DNA of 64,000 nt from Algivirga pacifica (GCF_039543525.1 NZ_BAABJX010000038.1:1-64000); one strand, 5' to 3'. Numbered from the stretch's first letter, positions 27,205 through 36,905 are shown. Program-made: numbers and translations. The notes: generated from the sequence alone by a model not told the origin.

Positions 27205-29973
27205 ATGAAAATTAAAAAGATACTAATCCTTTGGAGTTTGCTGTTTGCGGTACAGCAATCGCTTTACGCACAAGTTCCAGAGCAAGAAATGAGGGCCGTA
27301 TGGTTAACCTCTGTGAGTAACCTGGATTGGCCAAAAAGTACAGATCGTGGGAATGTTCAAGCACAGAAAGCAGATTTAATCCAGATGATGGATCGCTTTC
27401 AGGAAATAGGATTGAACGCTGTCTTTTTTCAAATTAGACCGGAGTGTGATGCTTTGTATCAGTCTGACCTGGAACCATGGTCACGCTTTTTGACTGGTGT
27501 ACAAGGACAGGACCCGGGGTATGATCCTTTGCAATTTGTGATTGATGAAGGACACAAAAGAGGTATGGAGGTGCACGCTTGGATGAACCCTTACCGTATT
27601 GCTTCCGCCAAAAATCCATCGGATAGCTATTTTGCAGAAGGACATGTGTACAAAGAGCACCCAGACTGGGCGATTAAGTATAGTGACGGAGGGTATATCC
27701 TTAATCCAGGTAAACCGGAAGTCGCTGATTATATCGCAGAGGTTGTTGCTGATGTGGTCAAAAGATATGACGTGGACGGCATTCACTTCGATGATTATTT
27801 TTATGCTTATGGGGGAACTTCTGATGCACTTGATCAGGCTGAGTTCAATAAATACGCAGAGGTGGGAATGGACAGAGGAGATTTTCGTCGTGCCAGTATC
27901 AATAGTATGGTGCGTAAGGTGTACAATGCTATTAAACTAGAGAAGGACTATGTTCGCTTTGGAATTAGTCCATTTGGTATCTGGAGTACAAGCGCAGCGG
28001 CTGCCAGTGAGTATGGTGTGAGTTTGCCGTCAGGAATCGTAGGATTGGATGCTTATAATGCTATTTATTGTGACGCTTTGGCTTGGATGAAAGAAGGAAC
28101 AGTAGATTATGTTACCCCTCAACAGTACTGGCCTACAGGTGGTGGACAGGATTATCGTACCCTGAACAACTGGTGGGCAGATATGGCTGAGAAGTTTAAT
28201 AGCCATGTATATACAGGACAAGGAACCTATCGATTGGGGAATAACCCTGGAGCAAGAGTAACACAAGAAGGAGATCAGGACCTTCACGAGATGAAGTCAT
28301 ACATGGACCTGACTGAAGCCAATAATAGAGTAGCGGCTACGGCAGCCTGGACTTTGGGAGAGATTAAGACACAGGTGGAGATAAACCGGGCAAATGAGGC
28401 GAAAGGAGTAAAAGGAAGCGTATACTTCAGGGCCAATGATTTCTGGAGAGTAAGTGGTTTGTCTGACTATATGAAAAAAGAAATCTATACGGCTCAATCC
28501 ATTGTGCCATCCATGATTAATGAGAATCCATCTTGGGACGGTACAGAGGTGACAGATATTCGTATGGATCTTGTGGAAGGGTATAATGCAGAGGTATTAA
28601 CATGGACTTATCCGAATGCAGAGGCTTATCGTTTTCTTATTTTGGAAACAGAAGACCCACAACAAACACCAAGTATAGAGCAGCATTTGGTAGCGGTAAC
28701 CTATGATACGGTACATACACAAGTGAATAGCGCAGTACCTGAAGGACAGAAGTACGTAGCAATATGGGCTTATGACCGTAAGGGTTTTGTACAGAAATCT
28801 ACTTCATGGACTGCTTTAGAAACGCCAGATGTACCGGTGATTACCTCAGGAAAAGATATTTTAATAGCCAGAGATGCAGTGCTAGAATGGGAAGCGGCTT
28901 CAGGCGCAACGGCTTACCGAATGCAAATCAGCTTGCAAGAAGATATGAGTGAGATCCTATACAGCATTGATACTCTTACGGCTACTTCGTTTGCCCTTGA
29001 GCAATTGACACTGGATGGGTCTACGCCTTATTATTGGCAACTTCAGTCATTGAGTGTTTCAGGTGCTAGTGACTTTACTGAAGTACATAAGTTTACCATC
29101 GATGCGGTAAAAAATCCAATGTTATTATCTCCAGTGAATAATCAAAGAGGGTTGAATCCTATGCTTACAGTAGAATGGGAAGCTGCAGAGGATGCGACTA
29201 ACCTTCGCATTCAGATCAAGGACGCGACAGCTTCTTTTGAGGATACAGATAACTTAGTGTTGAATAAAGAAGTTGATGCTTCTACTGGAATGTATACGCT
29301 GGAGAATGCTTTGAACGCTTATAATTACTATGATATTCGTATACAAACACTGAATGATAATAGCGAGTCATTATGGGTGACACACCGTTTTAGAACAGGC
29401 TATAATTATCCTGCAATGGTCACAGTGACTTCTCCTGAGAATAATATAGTATTAACGGATCCTGTCGTGGCAGTGGCTTGGCAGACAGACGAGTATGCGC
29501 TTAGGTATTTGATTGAGGTGTCAGAAGATGAAAACTTTGCAGAAGGGGTAAGTAGCCAGGCCGTAAATGCGCCAGAAAATAGTCTAGAACTTAAGAACTT
29601 AAAGCCTAACACGACTTATTATTTACGCATAGCAGGGGAGAATAAAGATGGAAATAAAGGTGCGTGGTCTACTGTGGTAGCATTTACAACAGGAGATGTC
29701 GTTGCAGGCATTGAGATGTTTGAGCTTGGAGGTATTACTATGTATCCAAACCCAGCAAGTGAATCTGTGCAGGTACAACTAAGTAGTTATTCCCAGAAGA
29801 ACGTTAAATGGCAACTATTTGACCTTACTGGAGCGGTAGTGTCAGGTGGAGATGCAAAGGTGTCGGCTAAAGGGCTTCTGAATATTTCGTTGCGACAAGT
29901 AAAAGGAGGACTTTATCTGCTGAAATTGGAGACTACAGAAGGAATGTACTCAGGAAAATTATTCGTGAAGTAA
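27205..29973 (+). CDS. Secreted GHL10 (DigH-like) glycosidase with T9SS tail, copy 1
   Basis: A 922-residue secreted protein: signal peptide (1-22), GHL10/DUF187 TIM-barrel domain (about 27-430), two or three fibronectin type III-like domains (about 540-830) and a C-terminal Por sorting domain (MYPNPASESVQVQL ... GLYLLKLETTEGMYSGKLFVK). Barrel motifs: EMRAVWLTSV, GLNAVFFQIRP, VHAWMNPYR, DGIHFDDYFYAY (likely catalytic acids), TPQQYW. E. coli DigH (formerly YddW), of the same family, cuts peptidoglycan strands stripped of stem peptides. Export by type IX secretion and attachment to the surface or medium is inferred from the tail. It has its own terminator. Confidence 0.88.
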   Translation: MKIKKILILWSLLFAVQQSLYAQVPEQEMRAVWLTSVSNLDWPKSTDRGNVQAQKADLIQMMDRFQEIGLNAVFFQIRPECDALYQSDLEPWSRFLTGVQGQDPGYDPLQFVIDEGHKRGMEVHAWMNPYRIASAKNPSDSYFAEGHVYKEHPDWAIKYSDGGYILNPGKPEVADYIAEVVADVVKRYDVDGIHFDDYFYAYGGTSDALDQAEFNKYAEVGMDRGDFRRASINSMVRKVYNAIKLEKDYVRFGISPFGIWSTSAAAASEYGVSLPSGIVGLDAYNAIYCDALAWMKEGTVDYVTPQQYWPTGGGQDYRTLNNWWADMAEKFNSHVYTGQGTYRLGNNPGARVTQEGDQDLHEMKSYMDLTEANNRVAATAAWTLGEIKTQVEINRANEAKGVKGSVYFRANDFWRVSGLSDYMKKEIYTAQSIVPSMINENPSWDGTEVTDIRMDLVEGYNAEVLTWTYPNAEAYRFLILETEDPQQTPSIEQHLVAVTYDTVHTQVNSAVPEGQKYVAIWAYDRKGFVQKSTSWTALETPDVPVITSGKDILIARDAVLEWEAASGATAYRMQISLQEDMSEILYSIDTLTATSFALEQLTLDGSTPYYWQLQSLSVSGASDFTEVHKFTIDAVKNPMLLSPVNNQRGLNPMLTVEWEAAEDATNLRIQIKDATASFEDTDNLVLNKEVDASTGMYTLENALNAYNYYDIRIQTLNDNSESLWVTHRFRTGYNYPAMVTVTSPENNIVLTDPVVAVAWQTDEYALRYLIEVSEDENFAEGVSSQAVNAPENSLELKNLKPNTTYYLRIAGENKDGNKGAWSTVVAFTTGDVVAGIEMFELGGITMYPNPASESVQVQLSSYSQKNVKWQLFDLTGAVVSGGDAKVSAKGLLNISLRQVKGGLYLLKLETTEGMYSGKLFVK

Positions 29974-30062
29974 TTTAACTTAAATAGAAAAGATGCATTG
30001 AGGCATCTACATTATTAAGAATTTGTTTGGAATCCCAAAAGATGTGGTTCCAAATAAGTGCT

Positions 30063-30108
30063 AAGGGTTGGTAGGGTATTGTGTAATATGCTACCAACCT
30101 TATTTTTT
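30063..30108 (+). terminator. Terminator between the two GHL10 genes
   Basis: AAGGGTTGGTAG (30063-30074) pairs with CTACCAACCTT (30091-30101), followed by ATTTTTT. Confidence 0.85.
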
Positions 30109-30152
30109 AAGCACTATAGCAAGGATAAATCATCCAATAATAACTCACAAAT

Positions 30153-32963
30153 ATGCGTAAATTATACTTTTTAATAGGGTTGCTACTACTGGCAAGTAAT
30201 ATACTGGCACAAGAAAGCCCTGAACAAGAAATGCGAGCGGTATGGTTGACTTCCGTTTATAATAATGATTGGCCAAAGAAGACATTCTTTAGTGATTCGA
30301 AAACACAAAAAGCCAAGCTAGTGGAGATGATGGACGGTTTTGCTGAAATTGGACTGAATGCTGTTTTTTTTCAGGTACGTCCTGCCTGTGATGCATTATA
30401 CAAGTCCAATATAGAACCTTGGTCCCGTTATGCTTCCGGTACAGAAGGAAAAGATCCTGGTTATGATCCTTTGCAATGGGTGATTGAAGAAGCACACAAG
30501 AGAGGGATAGAAGTGCACGCTTGGATGAATCCTTATCGTGCCGCCGTTCCTTCAAGAGCTCCTTTTAATCCGGAAGATTTTGATGAAAACCATATTTACC
30601 GAAAACATCCGGAATGGACGATAGAGGGTAAGTATTGGAAACAGGAGCTGGGAGGTTATCAGTATCAGCTTATATTAAACCCGGGACTTCCAGAGGTGGC
30701 TGACTATGTCGCAGAGGTAGCCGCAGACATGGTGGAGAACTACGATGTGGACGGGGTGCACTTTGATGATTATTTTTATTCCTATGACGGCACAAGAGAT
30801 GAACAGGATCAGGAAGCCTTTGATACCTATGCAGAGGAAGGGATGAGCAGGGGAGATTTTCGTAGAGCCAGTATCAATGATATGGTTCGAAAGGTGAATG
30901 AAGCGGTAAAAGCCAAGAAGCCTTACTTAGAGTTTGGAGTCAGTCCTTTTGGGATCTGGACAATGGATCAGCAGGTGGCTGAGGAATATGGGGTTACATT
31001 ACCAGACAAGAGTGATGTGTATGGTATGGATGCATACCATCAGATTTATTGTGACCCATTGGCATGGATGAGGGATGGAACCGTAGATTATGTGACCCCT
31101 CAGCAGTATTGGACGACAGGTAGCGGGCAGGATTACTTGATCTTGAACAACTGGTGGGCAGCAGTTGCGAAGAAGTACAACAGCCGTGTGTATACTGGAC
31201 AGGCGATTCACTATTTGGGAACCAATCCGGCAGCGAGAAAAACTGTAGACTCCCAGGAGGTGGTATTACATGAGGATAAATACTACATGAATACGATGGG
31301 ACAAGTCAGTAACCAACGTGCAGCGGCTACAGCCACAGGGTGGTCCTTGAGTGAAATAAAGAAGCAAGTGGAAATCAATCGTTCTAATGCAGATAAAGGG
31401 GTGAAAGGAAACGTCTTCTTCTCGGCAAGTTTTTTTTGGAAGGTGAATGGGCTTTATGAGTATATAAGGGATAATGTTTATAATGAAGGAGCTATTGTCC
31501 CAGCACGACTCAATGCCGATACGGTCTTTTCTGCAGCAGTGCCTCAGCAAATCCGTTTTGAGCAGGAAGAAGGAGGGTTGACAACCTTGAAATGGGATTA
31601 CGAAAAAGGAGATAGTGTTCGCTATTTGATTCTAGAATCCGAGAGTCAGGAGCAAGATCCTGCTATTCGTACTGATTTTCGAATCGTGAGTTATAAGGAT
31701 GAGTATACGACCAATGTTCCCATGAACGATTCGGATGCACTGTTTTACTCTATTTGGGCTTATGACAGGTATGGTAATGTACAGCCTTCTAGCACATGGC
31801 AACACTTGGAGAAACCGGGGAGTGTTGTTCCTATTACTGAAGAAGGGAGCTTGAATAGGGATGAAGCCCAGTTACAATGGACACATGGTACCATGGCTAT
31901 GGGATACGCCTTGGAAGTGAGTACAGACAAAGAAATGCAAGAGCTTTCTATAGCCGTAGACACTTTGACGGACACCACCTTCTCGGTAACCCATCTGCAA
32001 GCGGAAACCGACTATTATTGGAGGGTTAGGAGTCATAATATGGTAGGGTATAGCACTTACTCTCCTGTACAGACTTTCCGATTGGATGGACTCAAGGATC
32101 CCAACTTGATCTCGCCAAGTAATGACGAAAGAGGGGTGAACCCTCAGCTGACCTTAAAATGGAATGCTTCTGAGATAAGCGAGCAATTGGTGGTTCAGGT
32201 CAAGGAGTCTAAAGATACTTTTGAAAGTAGCGCTTTACTCATAGCGGATACAGTGACCGCCTCTCTAGAAACATATACTTTTTCCAATGAGTTGGAAGTA
32301 CTGGCGTATTATGATGTTCGTATCAAATCAATTTCAGGGGATAAGGATTCCCGCTGGATAACACACCGTTTCAGAACATCAAAGGAGTGGCCTGCCATAC
32401 CAACGCTCATCACTTCTGTAATGGAAGAGCGCAAAGAGGATAACGCCCTTTATATCGCTTGGGAGCAAGCACCTTTTACAGAAAAATATCATATTCAGGT
32501 AGCTACTGATACCGCCTTCGAGACCATGGTGGCTGAGGAAACCATCATAGGTCAAGCCAATACCAGTTATACCCTAAATAACCTGAGTCCTGTTACGGTA
32601 TATCATATTCGGGTAGCAGCAGTCAGTAGTGAAGGAAATACCAAAGGATGGTCAACAATATACAGTATAGAGACCAACGAACTGGTATCAGGGATAGAGG
32701 TTACAGCGCAATATCAAATGGAACTTTACCCTGTACCAGCCCAAGAAGAAGTAACACTACGCTGGTACTTACAGGGACAATTAGCGAGCGCATGGTATAT
32801 ACGGGATTTAGCAGGTAAGGTAATTTCCTCAGGCTTACTGCCCAAAGGAAAAAACACCCACACGATCCCGGTAAAAGGTCTTTCAAAAGGAATTTACCTA
32901 CTCGAGATAAGGACAACAGACCATCACAAAATAACAAGAAAACTATTTTTAGATAACCAATAA
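30153..32963 (+). CDS. Secreted GHL10 (DigH-like) glycosidase with T9SS tail, copy 2
   Basis: A 936-residue paralogue of the preceding gene with the same order: signal peptide, GHL10 barrel (EMRAVWLTSV, VHAWMNPYR, DGVHFDDYFYSY, TPQQYW), fibronectin-like domains (about 545-840) and a Por sorting domain (MELYPVPAQEEV ... KGIYLLEIRTTDH). The barrel has a small insertion (WKQELGGYQYQL, about 165) absent from copy 1, near the substrate cleft, which may alter specificity. It probably arose by tandem duplication; divergence in the linker domains is greater than in the barrel. Confidence 0.88.
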   Translation: MRKLYFLIGLLLLASNILAQESPEQEMRAVWLTSVYNNDWPKKTFFSDSKTQKAKLVEMMDGFAEIGLNAVFFQVRPACDALYKSNIEPWSRYASGTEGKDPGYDPLQWVIEEAHKRGIEVHAWMNPYRAAVPSRAPFNPEDFDENHIYRKHPEWTIEGKYWKQELGGYQYQLILNPGLPEVADYVAEVAADMVENYDVDGVHFDDYFYSYDGTRDEQDQEAFDTYAEEGMSRGDFRRASINDMVRKVNEAVKAKKPYLEFGVSPFGIWTMDQQVAEEYGVTLPDKSDVYGMDAYHQIYCDPLAWMRDGTVDYVTPQQYWTTGSGQDYLILNNWWAAVAKKYNSRVYTGQAIHYLGTNPAARKTVDSQEVVLHEDKYYMNTMGQVSNQRAAATATGWSLSEIKKQVEINRSNADKGVKGNVFFSASFFWKVNGLYEYIRDNVYNEGAIVPARLNADTVFSAAVPQQIRFEQEEGGLTTLKWDYEKGDSVRYLILESESQEQDPAIRTDFRIVSYKDEYTTNVPMNDSDALFYSIWAYDRYGNVQPSSTWQHLEKPGSVVPITEEGSLNRDEAQLQWTHGTMAMGYALEVSTDKEMQELSIAVDTLTDTTFSVTHLQAETDYYWRVRSHNMVGYSTYSPVQTFRLDGLKDPNLISPSNDERGVNPQLTLKWNASEISEQLVVQVKESKDTFESSALLIADTVTASLETYTFSNELEVLAYYDVRIKSISGDKDSRWITHRFRTSKEWPAIPTLITSVMEERKEDNALYIAWEQAPFTEKYHIQVATDTAFETMVAEETIIGQANTSYTLNNLSPVTVYHIRVAAVSSEGNTKGWSTIYSIETNELVSGIEVTAQYQMELYPVPAQEEVTLRWYLQGQLASAWYIRDLAGKVISSGLLPKGKNTHTIPVKGLSKGIYLLEIRTTDHHKITRKLFLDNQ

Positions 32964-32970
32964 ATACCCA

Positions 32971-32990
32971 GGGAAAGCGAAAGCTTTCCC
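32971..32990 (+). terminator. Hairpin after GHL10 copy 2
   Basis: Perfect 8-bp stem GGGAAAGC, loop GAAA, GCTTTCCC. The tail TTATCTTCAAATTT is only moderately T-rich, so termination is plausible but weak. Confidence 0.55.
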
Positions 32991-33127
32991 TTATCTTCAA
33001 ATTTACAGGCACTACTTTTTTGACAGGGTTATTTTTGTCGTTAGCCTAAAAAGAAATATTTCATTCTGAGAATCAAAGAGGTGAGAAGAGAGTGTAGGAA
33101 TGTTTTTAGGAAAAAGAAAAGAATCTT

Positions 33128-33135
33128 TATATTTG
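33128..33135 (+). promoter_or_regulatory. Candidate Bacteroidota -7 promoter element for the tRNA gene
   Basis: TATATTTG matches the TAnnTTTG -7 consensus of Bacteroidota sigma-ABfr and lies 18 bases before the tRNA. The -33 TTTG box is not evident; only a T-rich stretch near 33102-33107. Confidence 0.45.
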
Positions 33136-33153
33136 GATGACTAAAATAGAAAT

Positions 33154-33225
33154 GGCACCATGGTGTAATGGATAACACGTGGGTTTCCGGAGCCTTAGAT
33201 CCAGGTTCGATTCCTGGTGGTGCTA
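33154..33225 (+). tRNA. tRNA-Arg (anticodon CCG)
   Basis: A 72-base cloverleaf without encoded CCA. The acceptor GGCACCA pairs with TGGTGCT (one G-U). The T arm CCAGG TTCGATT CCTGG is perfect. The anticodon loop TTCCGGA gives CCG, reading CGG. The anticodon stem has G-U pairs and one mismatch, so isotype certainty is a little below the certainty that it is a tRNA. Its 3' end is the probable attachment site for the element that begins just downstream. Confidence 0.88.
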
Positions 33226-33249
33226 CTGAATCATTGATTTTGAGGCAAA

Positions 33250-33287
33250 AAACAGCTATTTAGCCCTTCGCTAGATAGCTGTTTTTT
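33250..33287 (+). terminator. tRNA-Arg terminator
   Basis: AACAGCTAT and ATAGCTGTT form the stem, extended by TAGC/GCTA, with a T6 tail at 33282-33287. Confidence 0.85.
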
Positions 33288-33344
33288 ATGCTTTATGCTT
33301 ATATGTAGCTGTATTTCAATCTCTTATGGATTTGTAATTTACGA

Positions 33345-33414
33345 GGTTACGGATTCGGTTACGAGACCCTTTTTGGTGACGGATCAGGTGACGGATACGG
33401 CATTTGGTTACGGC
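33345..33414. repeat. Five GGT(T/G)ACGGAT repeats upstream of the integrase
   Basis: Two back-to-back 12-base pairs (GGTTACGGATTC at 33345 then GGTTACGAGACC at 33357; GGTGACGGATCA at 33375 then GGTGACGGATAC at 33387) plus a single GGTTACGGC at 33406. They lie between the tRNA and the first integrase, where arm-type recombinase sites or an operator are expected. Function is inferred. Confidence 0.65.
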
Positions 33415-33479
33415 AAAATTTTAGCAAGGGTTTAGCAACGCTCCTACCTCTATATTCTCATCAAAAAAGTCCATAGAAA

Positions 33480-34700
33480 ATGAATATAAGTTTCTGGAAA
33501 AGAGCGACAGAGGGAAAGCATGGAGGGGATACGTTTCATATTGCTTGTAGGATTATTATTGGTAAAAAGCGATCCGACATATCTACAGGTATCTGTATCA
33601 AAGGAGAGGATTGGGATAATGATCGCAAGCGAGTAAAGAAATCAGAACCACTGTACAAAAGTTACAATCAGCAACTCTTGATGATGGAATCTCAGCTGTA
33701 TGAGGTTCACCAAGAGCAGTTGCGGCTTGGAAAAGTGGTCACTCCGGCATTGGTTTCGAAGATCTACCGAAAAGGGACTGAGGACCAGTTAAAGTTGATT
33801 GATGCTTATGATCAGCTGATTGAATACAAAGTCAATATCGAAAGACTGCAGAAAAGTACGCTCAAAAAGTATTATACCTTCCGAAGAGTGTTGTTGCGCT
33901 ACCTGGAAGAGCAAGAGTATCTTGGTATGTTGGCAATAGAAGTAGTTCCAGCCCATGGATTACGAATCTTTACCTGGTATGCTAATCAAAGTACACACGA
34001 ATCATTATTTAATAGTAAACTTTTTGTACGATCAATAAGTGCTTGCCTACGGTTAGCTGCCCAGAATGGACAAATCCCTTTCAACCCACTGAGTGATTTA
34101 CGGTTCCCAACCGTCAAGGGAAAGAAAACGGTGGATGCCCTTAGCAAAGAGGAGCTGCAACGAATAGAAGAATACAAACCCAAGACAGAAGATATCAGAA
34201 AGGTAAGAGATCTGTTTTTATTCCAGTGCTATACAGGGCTGAGCTATGAGGCTTTAGTTCGATTTGAATATGATGAGCATGTACACCTGGAAGACGGGAT
34301 TGAGTACATCATTATGACTCGCTCTAAAACGGATCGTGATTTTGTTGTGCCACTATTCCATTCAGCGAAAACGATTCTGTTGCGGTGGGGGAGAAGATTA
34401 CCACCATCCTCTAATAGACTTTCTAAACATAAGATCTACCACAACACCAACTATAATCGTAAGTTGAAAGAACTGGCTATCGATTGTGCGATTGAGCCAC
34501 AGCGAATGACTACCCATATGGGCAGACGTACCTTTGCGACTCGTATGCTGAATGATAAGGGTGTTAGCTTGGAGGTCGTTGCGGAAATGTTGGGACATGC
34601 AGATACACGGATTACGCAGTCGCATTATGCCAAAGTGACCATTGGACGATTGAAGTTTGAGTTGGAGAAAATGCTGGAAGAGCAGATGAGGGATCGCTAA
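33480..34700 (+). CDS. int: Tyrosine recombinase (integrase), first of a tandem pair
   Basis: A 406-residue site-specific recombinase: N-terminal arm-binding domain (1-90), SAM-like core-binding domain (about 110-210), and catalytic domain (220-400). Catalytic residues seen: Lys in TRSKTDRDF (about 283), HxxR in HMGRRTF (about 345), second His in LGHADTR and Tyr in QSHYAKV (about 382). The usual first Arg motif TGLR reads TGLSYEAL, as in IntDOT of CTnDOT, where Ser replaces ArgI. It reads away from tRNA-Arg 254 bases downstream, the usual position for an integrase of a tRNA-targeting element. Confidence 0.93.
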   Translation: MNISFWKRATEGKHGGDTFHIACRIIIGKKRSDISTGICIKGEDWDNDRKRVKKSEPLYKSYNQQLLMMESQLYEVHQEQLRLGKVVTPALVSKIYRKGTEDQLKLIDAYDQLIEYKVNIERLQKSTLKKYYTFRRVLLRYLEEQEYLGMLAIEVVPAHGLRIFTWYANQSTHESLFNSKLFVRSISACLRLAAQNGQIPFNPLSDLRFPTVKGKKTVDALSKEELQRIEEYKPKTEDIRKVRDLFLFQCYTGLSYEALVRFEYDEHVHLEDGIEYIIMTRSKTDRDFVVPLFHSAKTILLRWGRRLPPSSNRLSKHKIYHNTNYNRKLKELAIDCAIEPQRMTTHMGRRTFATRMLNDKGVSLEVVAEMLGHADTRITQSHYAKVTIGRLKFELEKMLEEQMRDR

Positions 34701-34832
34701 TTATTCATTGATAAATATTAACTTAAACACTTCTTTTTAGTGAATATTATCAAATGAAGTATTCATCCATCTCTCTATTTTTGCGCCCTTTTTTCAATTA
34801 AATTTTAAGCATAATGCAAAAAAAGAGAGCGT

Positions 34833-36020
34833 ATGCAGCTATTGTTTTGGCTGCGAAAAGCAGAGGATGCTTCAGGTGAAGTAATCATTACTTGTCGAAT
34901 TACGGTAGACGGGAAACGATCCAATTTCTCTACTGGAATTCGACTTTTTCCTGAGTACTGGATGGGAGAGTTACAGCGAGTCAATAGTAAACACGCTGAA
35001 GCCTATCAGTTCAATCACCAACTACAATTGATACAGACAGACTTAATTCAAGTGTTTACGGACCTTCGTATTCAGGGTGAAACGGTAACTGCCAGGAGAA
35101 TAAGTCAGGTGTATCGTGAAGGGTTTAAGAAAGTACCCACACTACTTTCTGCCTATGATGAATTGATTGAGTATAAGCAGAAGATCGAGAAACTTCAGAG
35201 CAATACGCTGAAGCGATATAAAACCTTTAAAGGTCTGCTCCATCGTTACCTATCCGAAAGTAAGCAATTGAGTTTAGGGGTAAATGAAGTGACTGCTTTG
35301 GAAGGTCGAAGAATGCTTACCTGGTATGTGGATTTCCCTACTCACAACGATCCTGTAACAGCAAAGTTGTTTATCCGATCGATTCGTGCAGCTCTTCGCT
35401 TATCTGTAGAAAATGGGTATATCGCTTACAATCCGTTGATGGATCTACAACTTCCCAAGACCAAGCAAAAAAAGGTAGATGCGCTAACCATTGCGGAGCT
35501 GCAACGGTTAGAAAACTATCAGTCTGAAAAACATTCTTTACAGAAAGTGAGAGACCTCTTTTTGTTCCAGTGTTATACGGGATTGAGCTATGAAACCTTA
35601 GCTCGATTTGATCAGGAACAGCATGTCTTTGAGCACGAGGGTATACAGTTTATCCGTATGACTCGCTCCAAGACGGATAAGGATTTTGTAGTACCATTAT
35701 CCCCAAAAGCAAAAGCCATCTTACAAAAGTGGGGAGGACAACTTCCAGCGACAGATAAACAGTCTTCTCAAAGGATCTATTGCAATCAGATCTACAACAA
35801 AAAGCTAAAGCAGATTGCGGTAGTGTTGGGGATTGTTCCTGAGCGATTGACTTCTCATATGGGACGTAGAACTTTTGCTACACACATGGTGAACCATAAC
35901 AAGGTAAGTATGGAAGCTGTAGCAAAGATGATGGGGCATTCCGATACAAGGATGACACAATCTCACTATGTGGAGTTTTTGTTGGAAGGGGTGATTGATG
36001 AGATGAAGAAGGTTTTGTGA
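34833..36020 (+). CDS. int: Tyrosine recombinase (integrase), second of a tandem pair
   Basis: A 395-residue paralogue of the previous gene, aligned over its whole length with the same motifs: TGLSYETL (Ser at ArgI position), TRSKTDKDF, HMGRRTFATHM, MGHSDTR, QSHYVEF. The two are clearly diverged, so the duplication is old or the second was acquired separately. Both keep all catalytic residues and may act together or on different sites (integration versus excision). The 132-base spacer holds no terminator. Confidence 0.92.
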   Translation: MQLLFWLRKAEDASGEVIITCRITVDGKRSNFSTGIRLFPEYWMGELQRVNSKHAEAYQFNHQLQLIQTDLIQVFTDLRIQGETVTARRISQVYREGFKKVPTLLSAYDELIEYKQKIEKLQSNTLKRYKTFKGLLHRYLSESKQLSLGVNEVTALEGRRMLTWYVDFPTHNDPVTAKLFIRSIRAALRLSVENGYIAYNPLMDLQLPKTKQKKVDALTIAELQRLENYQSEKHSLQKVRDLFLFQCYTGLSYETLARFDQEQHVFEHEGIQFIRMTRSKTDKDFVVPLSPKAKAILQKWGGQLPATDKQSSQRIYCNQIYNKKLKQIAVVLGIVPERLTSHMGRRTFATHMVNHNKVSMEAVAKMMGHSDTRMTQSHYVEFLLEGVIDEMKKVL

Positions 36021-36028
36021 TATAAATT

Positions 36029-36053
36029 GTAGGCCGTTTTTACAACGGCCTAC
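36029..36053. terminator. Bidirectional hairpin between integrase 2 and the AbiC-like gene
   Basis: GTAGGCCGTT (36029-36038) and AACGGCCTAC (36044-36053) form a perfect 10-bp stem between convergent genes. T-tails are short on both sides. Confidence 0.6.
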
Positions 36054-36070
36054 TTGTATGAAAAGAATTA

Positions 36071-36802
36071 TTATTCAGTTATATGATCCTTCTCACAGAC
36101 TTTGTCTTTTTCAATAAAGTTCTTAATACCTGTAGCTTCTATGTCATCATCAAGTTCATTGGTTAAATACCCTTGATATTGGTGTTGAAAATAAGGGCTA
36201 TTTTTTTTAACATGAAATTCTCTACTGAAAGGGAAAATAAATACTTCGTAAATTGTATTTACCTGTTCAAGGAGAAAGGACTTATAAGGATCACCTAAAG
36301 AAAACATTCTACTTTTAATTAGTTTATCAAGAGCTTTGTTTGTACTTGCAAATTTTCTTGAAGCCTCAAAAAAAGCTTCATCTGCGACTAAGCTTCTGTT
36401 GATACTTGGGTCCGTGAGAGAATTTGCTTGATTCTTCGCAGAGCTATATTCACTAGAAATAGTTTGATATTTAGATTGGAGTTGATCAAGTATCTTTGAT
36501 GCATTTTGAAATGTGATATCCTGGTATCGATCCTCTTTTTCCCTTTGAAGATTTTGATCTTGCCTGTCAAGAGCTTCCCTTTGAATCGTGTTTGCTTTTA
36601 TTTGCTCAGTGAATGCTAAATAAACTAAGTAAGCAGACAAAAGACCTACAAAAGGTGTGGTGATGCCACCAATTGCACTACTGATGTCAGAAGTCCCTTT
36701 AGGTAATAAGTCAGTAATCCAGCTACAATTTGTAAATAGATAGGGCGAAAATATTATCCCGCCTATTAAAGAAAATATAATCAGTATTTGTCTTTTTTTC
36801 AT
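36071..36802 (-). CDS. Two-span membrane protein with coiled coil, AbiC-like
   Basis: A 243-residue inner-membrane protein: TM1 (about 7-24), a short loop, TM2 (about 48-66, TPFVGLLSAYLVYLAF), then a cytosolic Q/E/K-rich coiled coil (70-115) and a helical domain ending SREFHVKKNSPYFQHQ. This layout (two spans then TEQIKANTIQ-type coiled coil) recalls putative AbiC-type abortive-infection membrane proteins. With a type I restriction system next door on the opposite strand, an anti-phage role is plausible. The family call is by pattern and position, not alignment. A+T-rich codon use differs from the integrase. Confidence 0.5.
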   Translation of the reverse strand: MKKRQILIIFSLIGGIIFSPYLFTNCSWITDLLPKGTSDISSAIGGITTPFVGLLSAYLVYLAFTEQIKANTIQREALDRQDQNLQREKEDRYQDITFQNASKILDQLQSKYQTISSEYSSAKNQANSLTDPSINRSLVADEAFFEASRKFASTNKALDKLIKSRMFSLGDPYKSFLLEQVNTIYEVFIFPFSREFHVKKNSPYFQHQYQGYLTNELDDDIEATGIKNFIEKDKVCEKDHITE

Positions 36803-36886
36803 ATAAATATTTTGAGTTAGAAATGTAATTCTATGTACGACTGTATGTACTTTTAGTTACAAAAAAGAATTAAAATGTGAAATTTT

Positions 36887-36905
36887 TATCTCAAAATACG
36901 AGATA
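36887..36905. promoter_or_regulatory. Candidate operator upstream of the HTH-hsd operon
   Basis: Interrupted palindrome TATCTC, seven bases, GAGATA, 46 bases before the HTH start. Spacing and symmetry fit a dimeric Xre/C-protein operator. Confidence 0.45.

Noticed and set aside
33345..33414. Possible CRISPR or iteron origin
   Set aside because: Repeats are 12 bases without unique spacers and no replication initiator is adjacent; recombinase sites fit better.
33480..36020. One integrase as a pseudogene
   Set aside because: Both frames are complete and keep Lys, HxxR, His and Tyr; the Ser at the ArgI position is normal for the IntDOT group.
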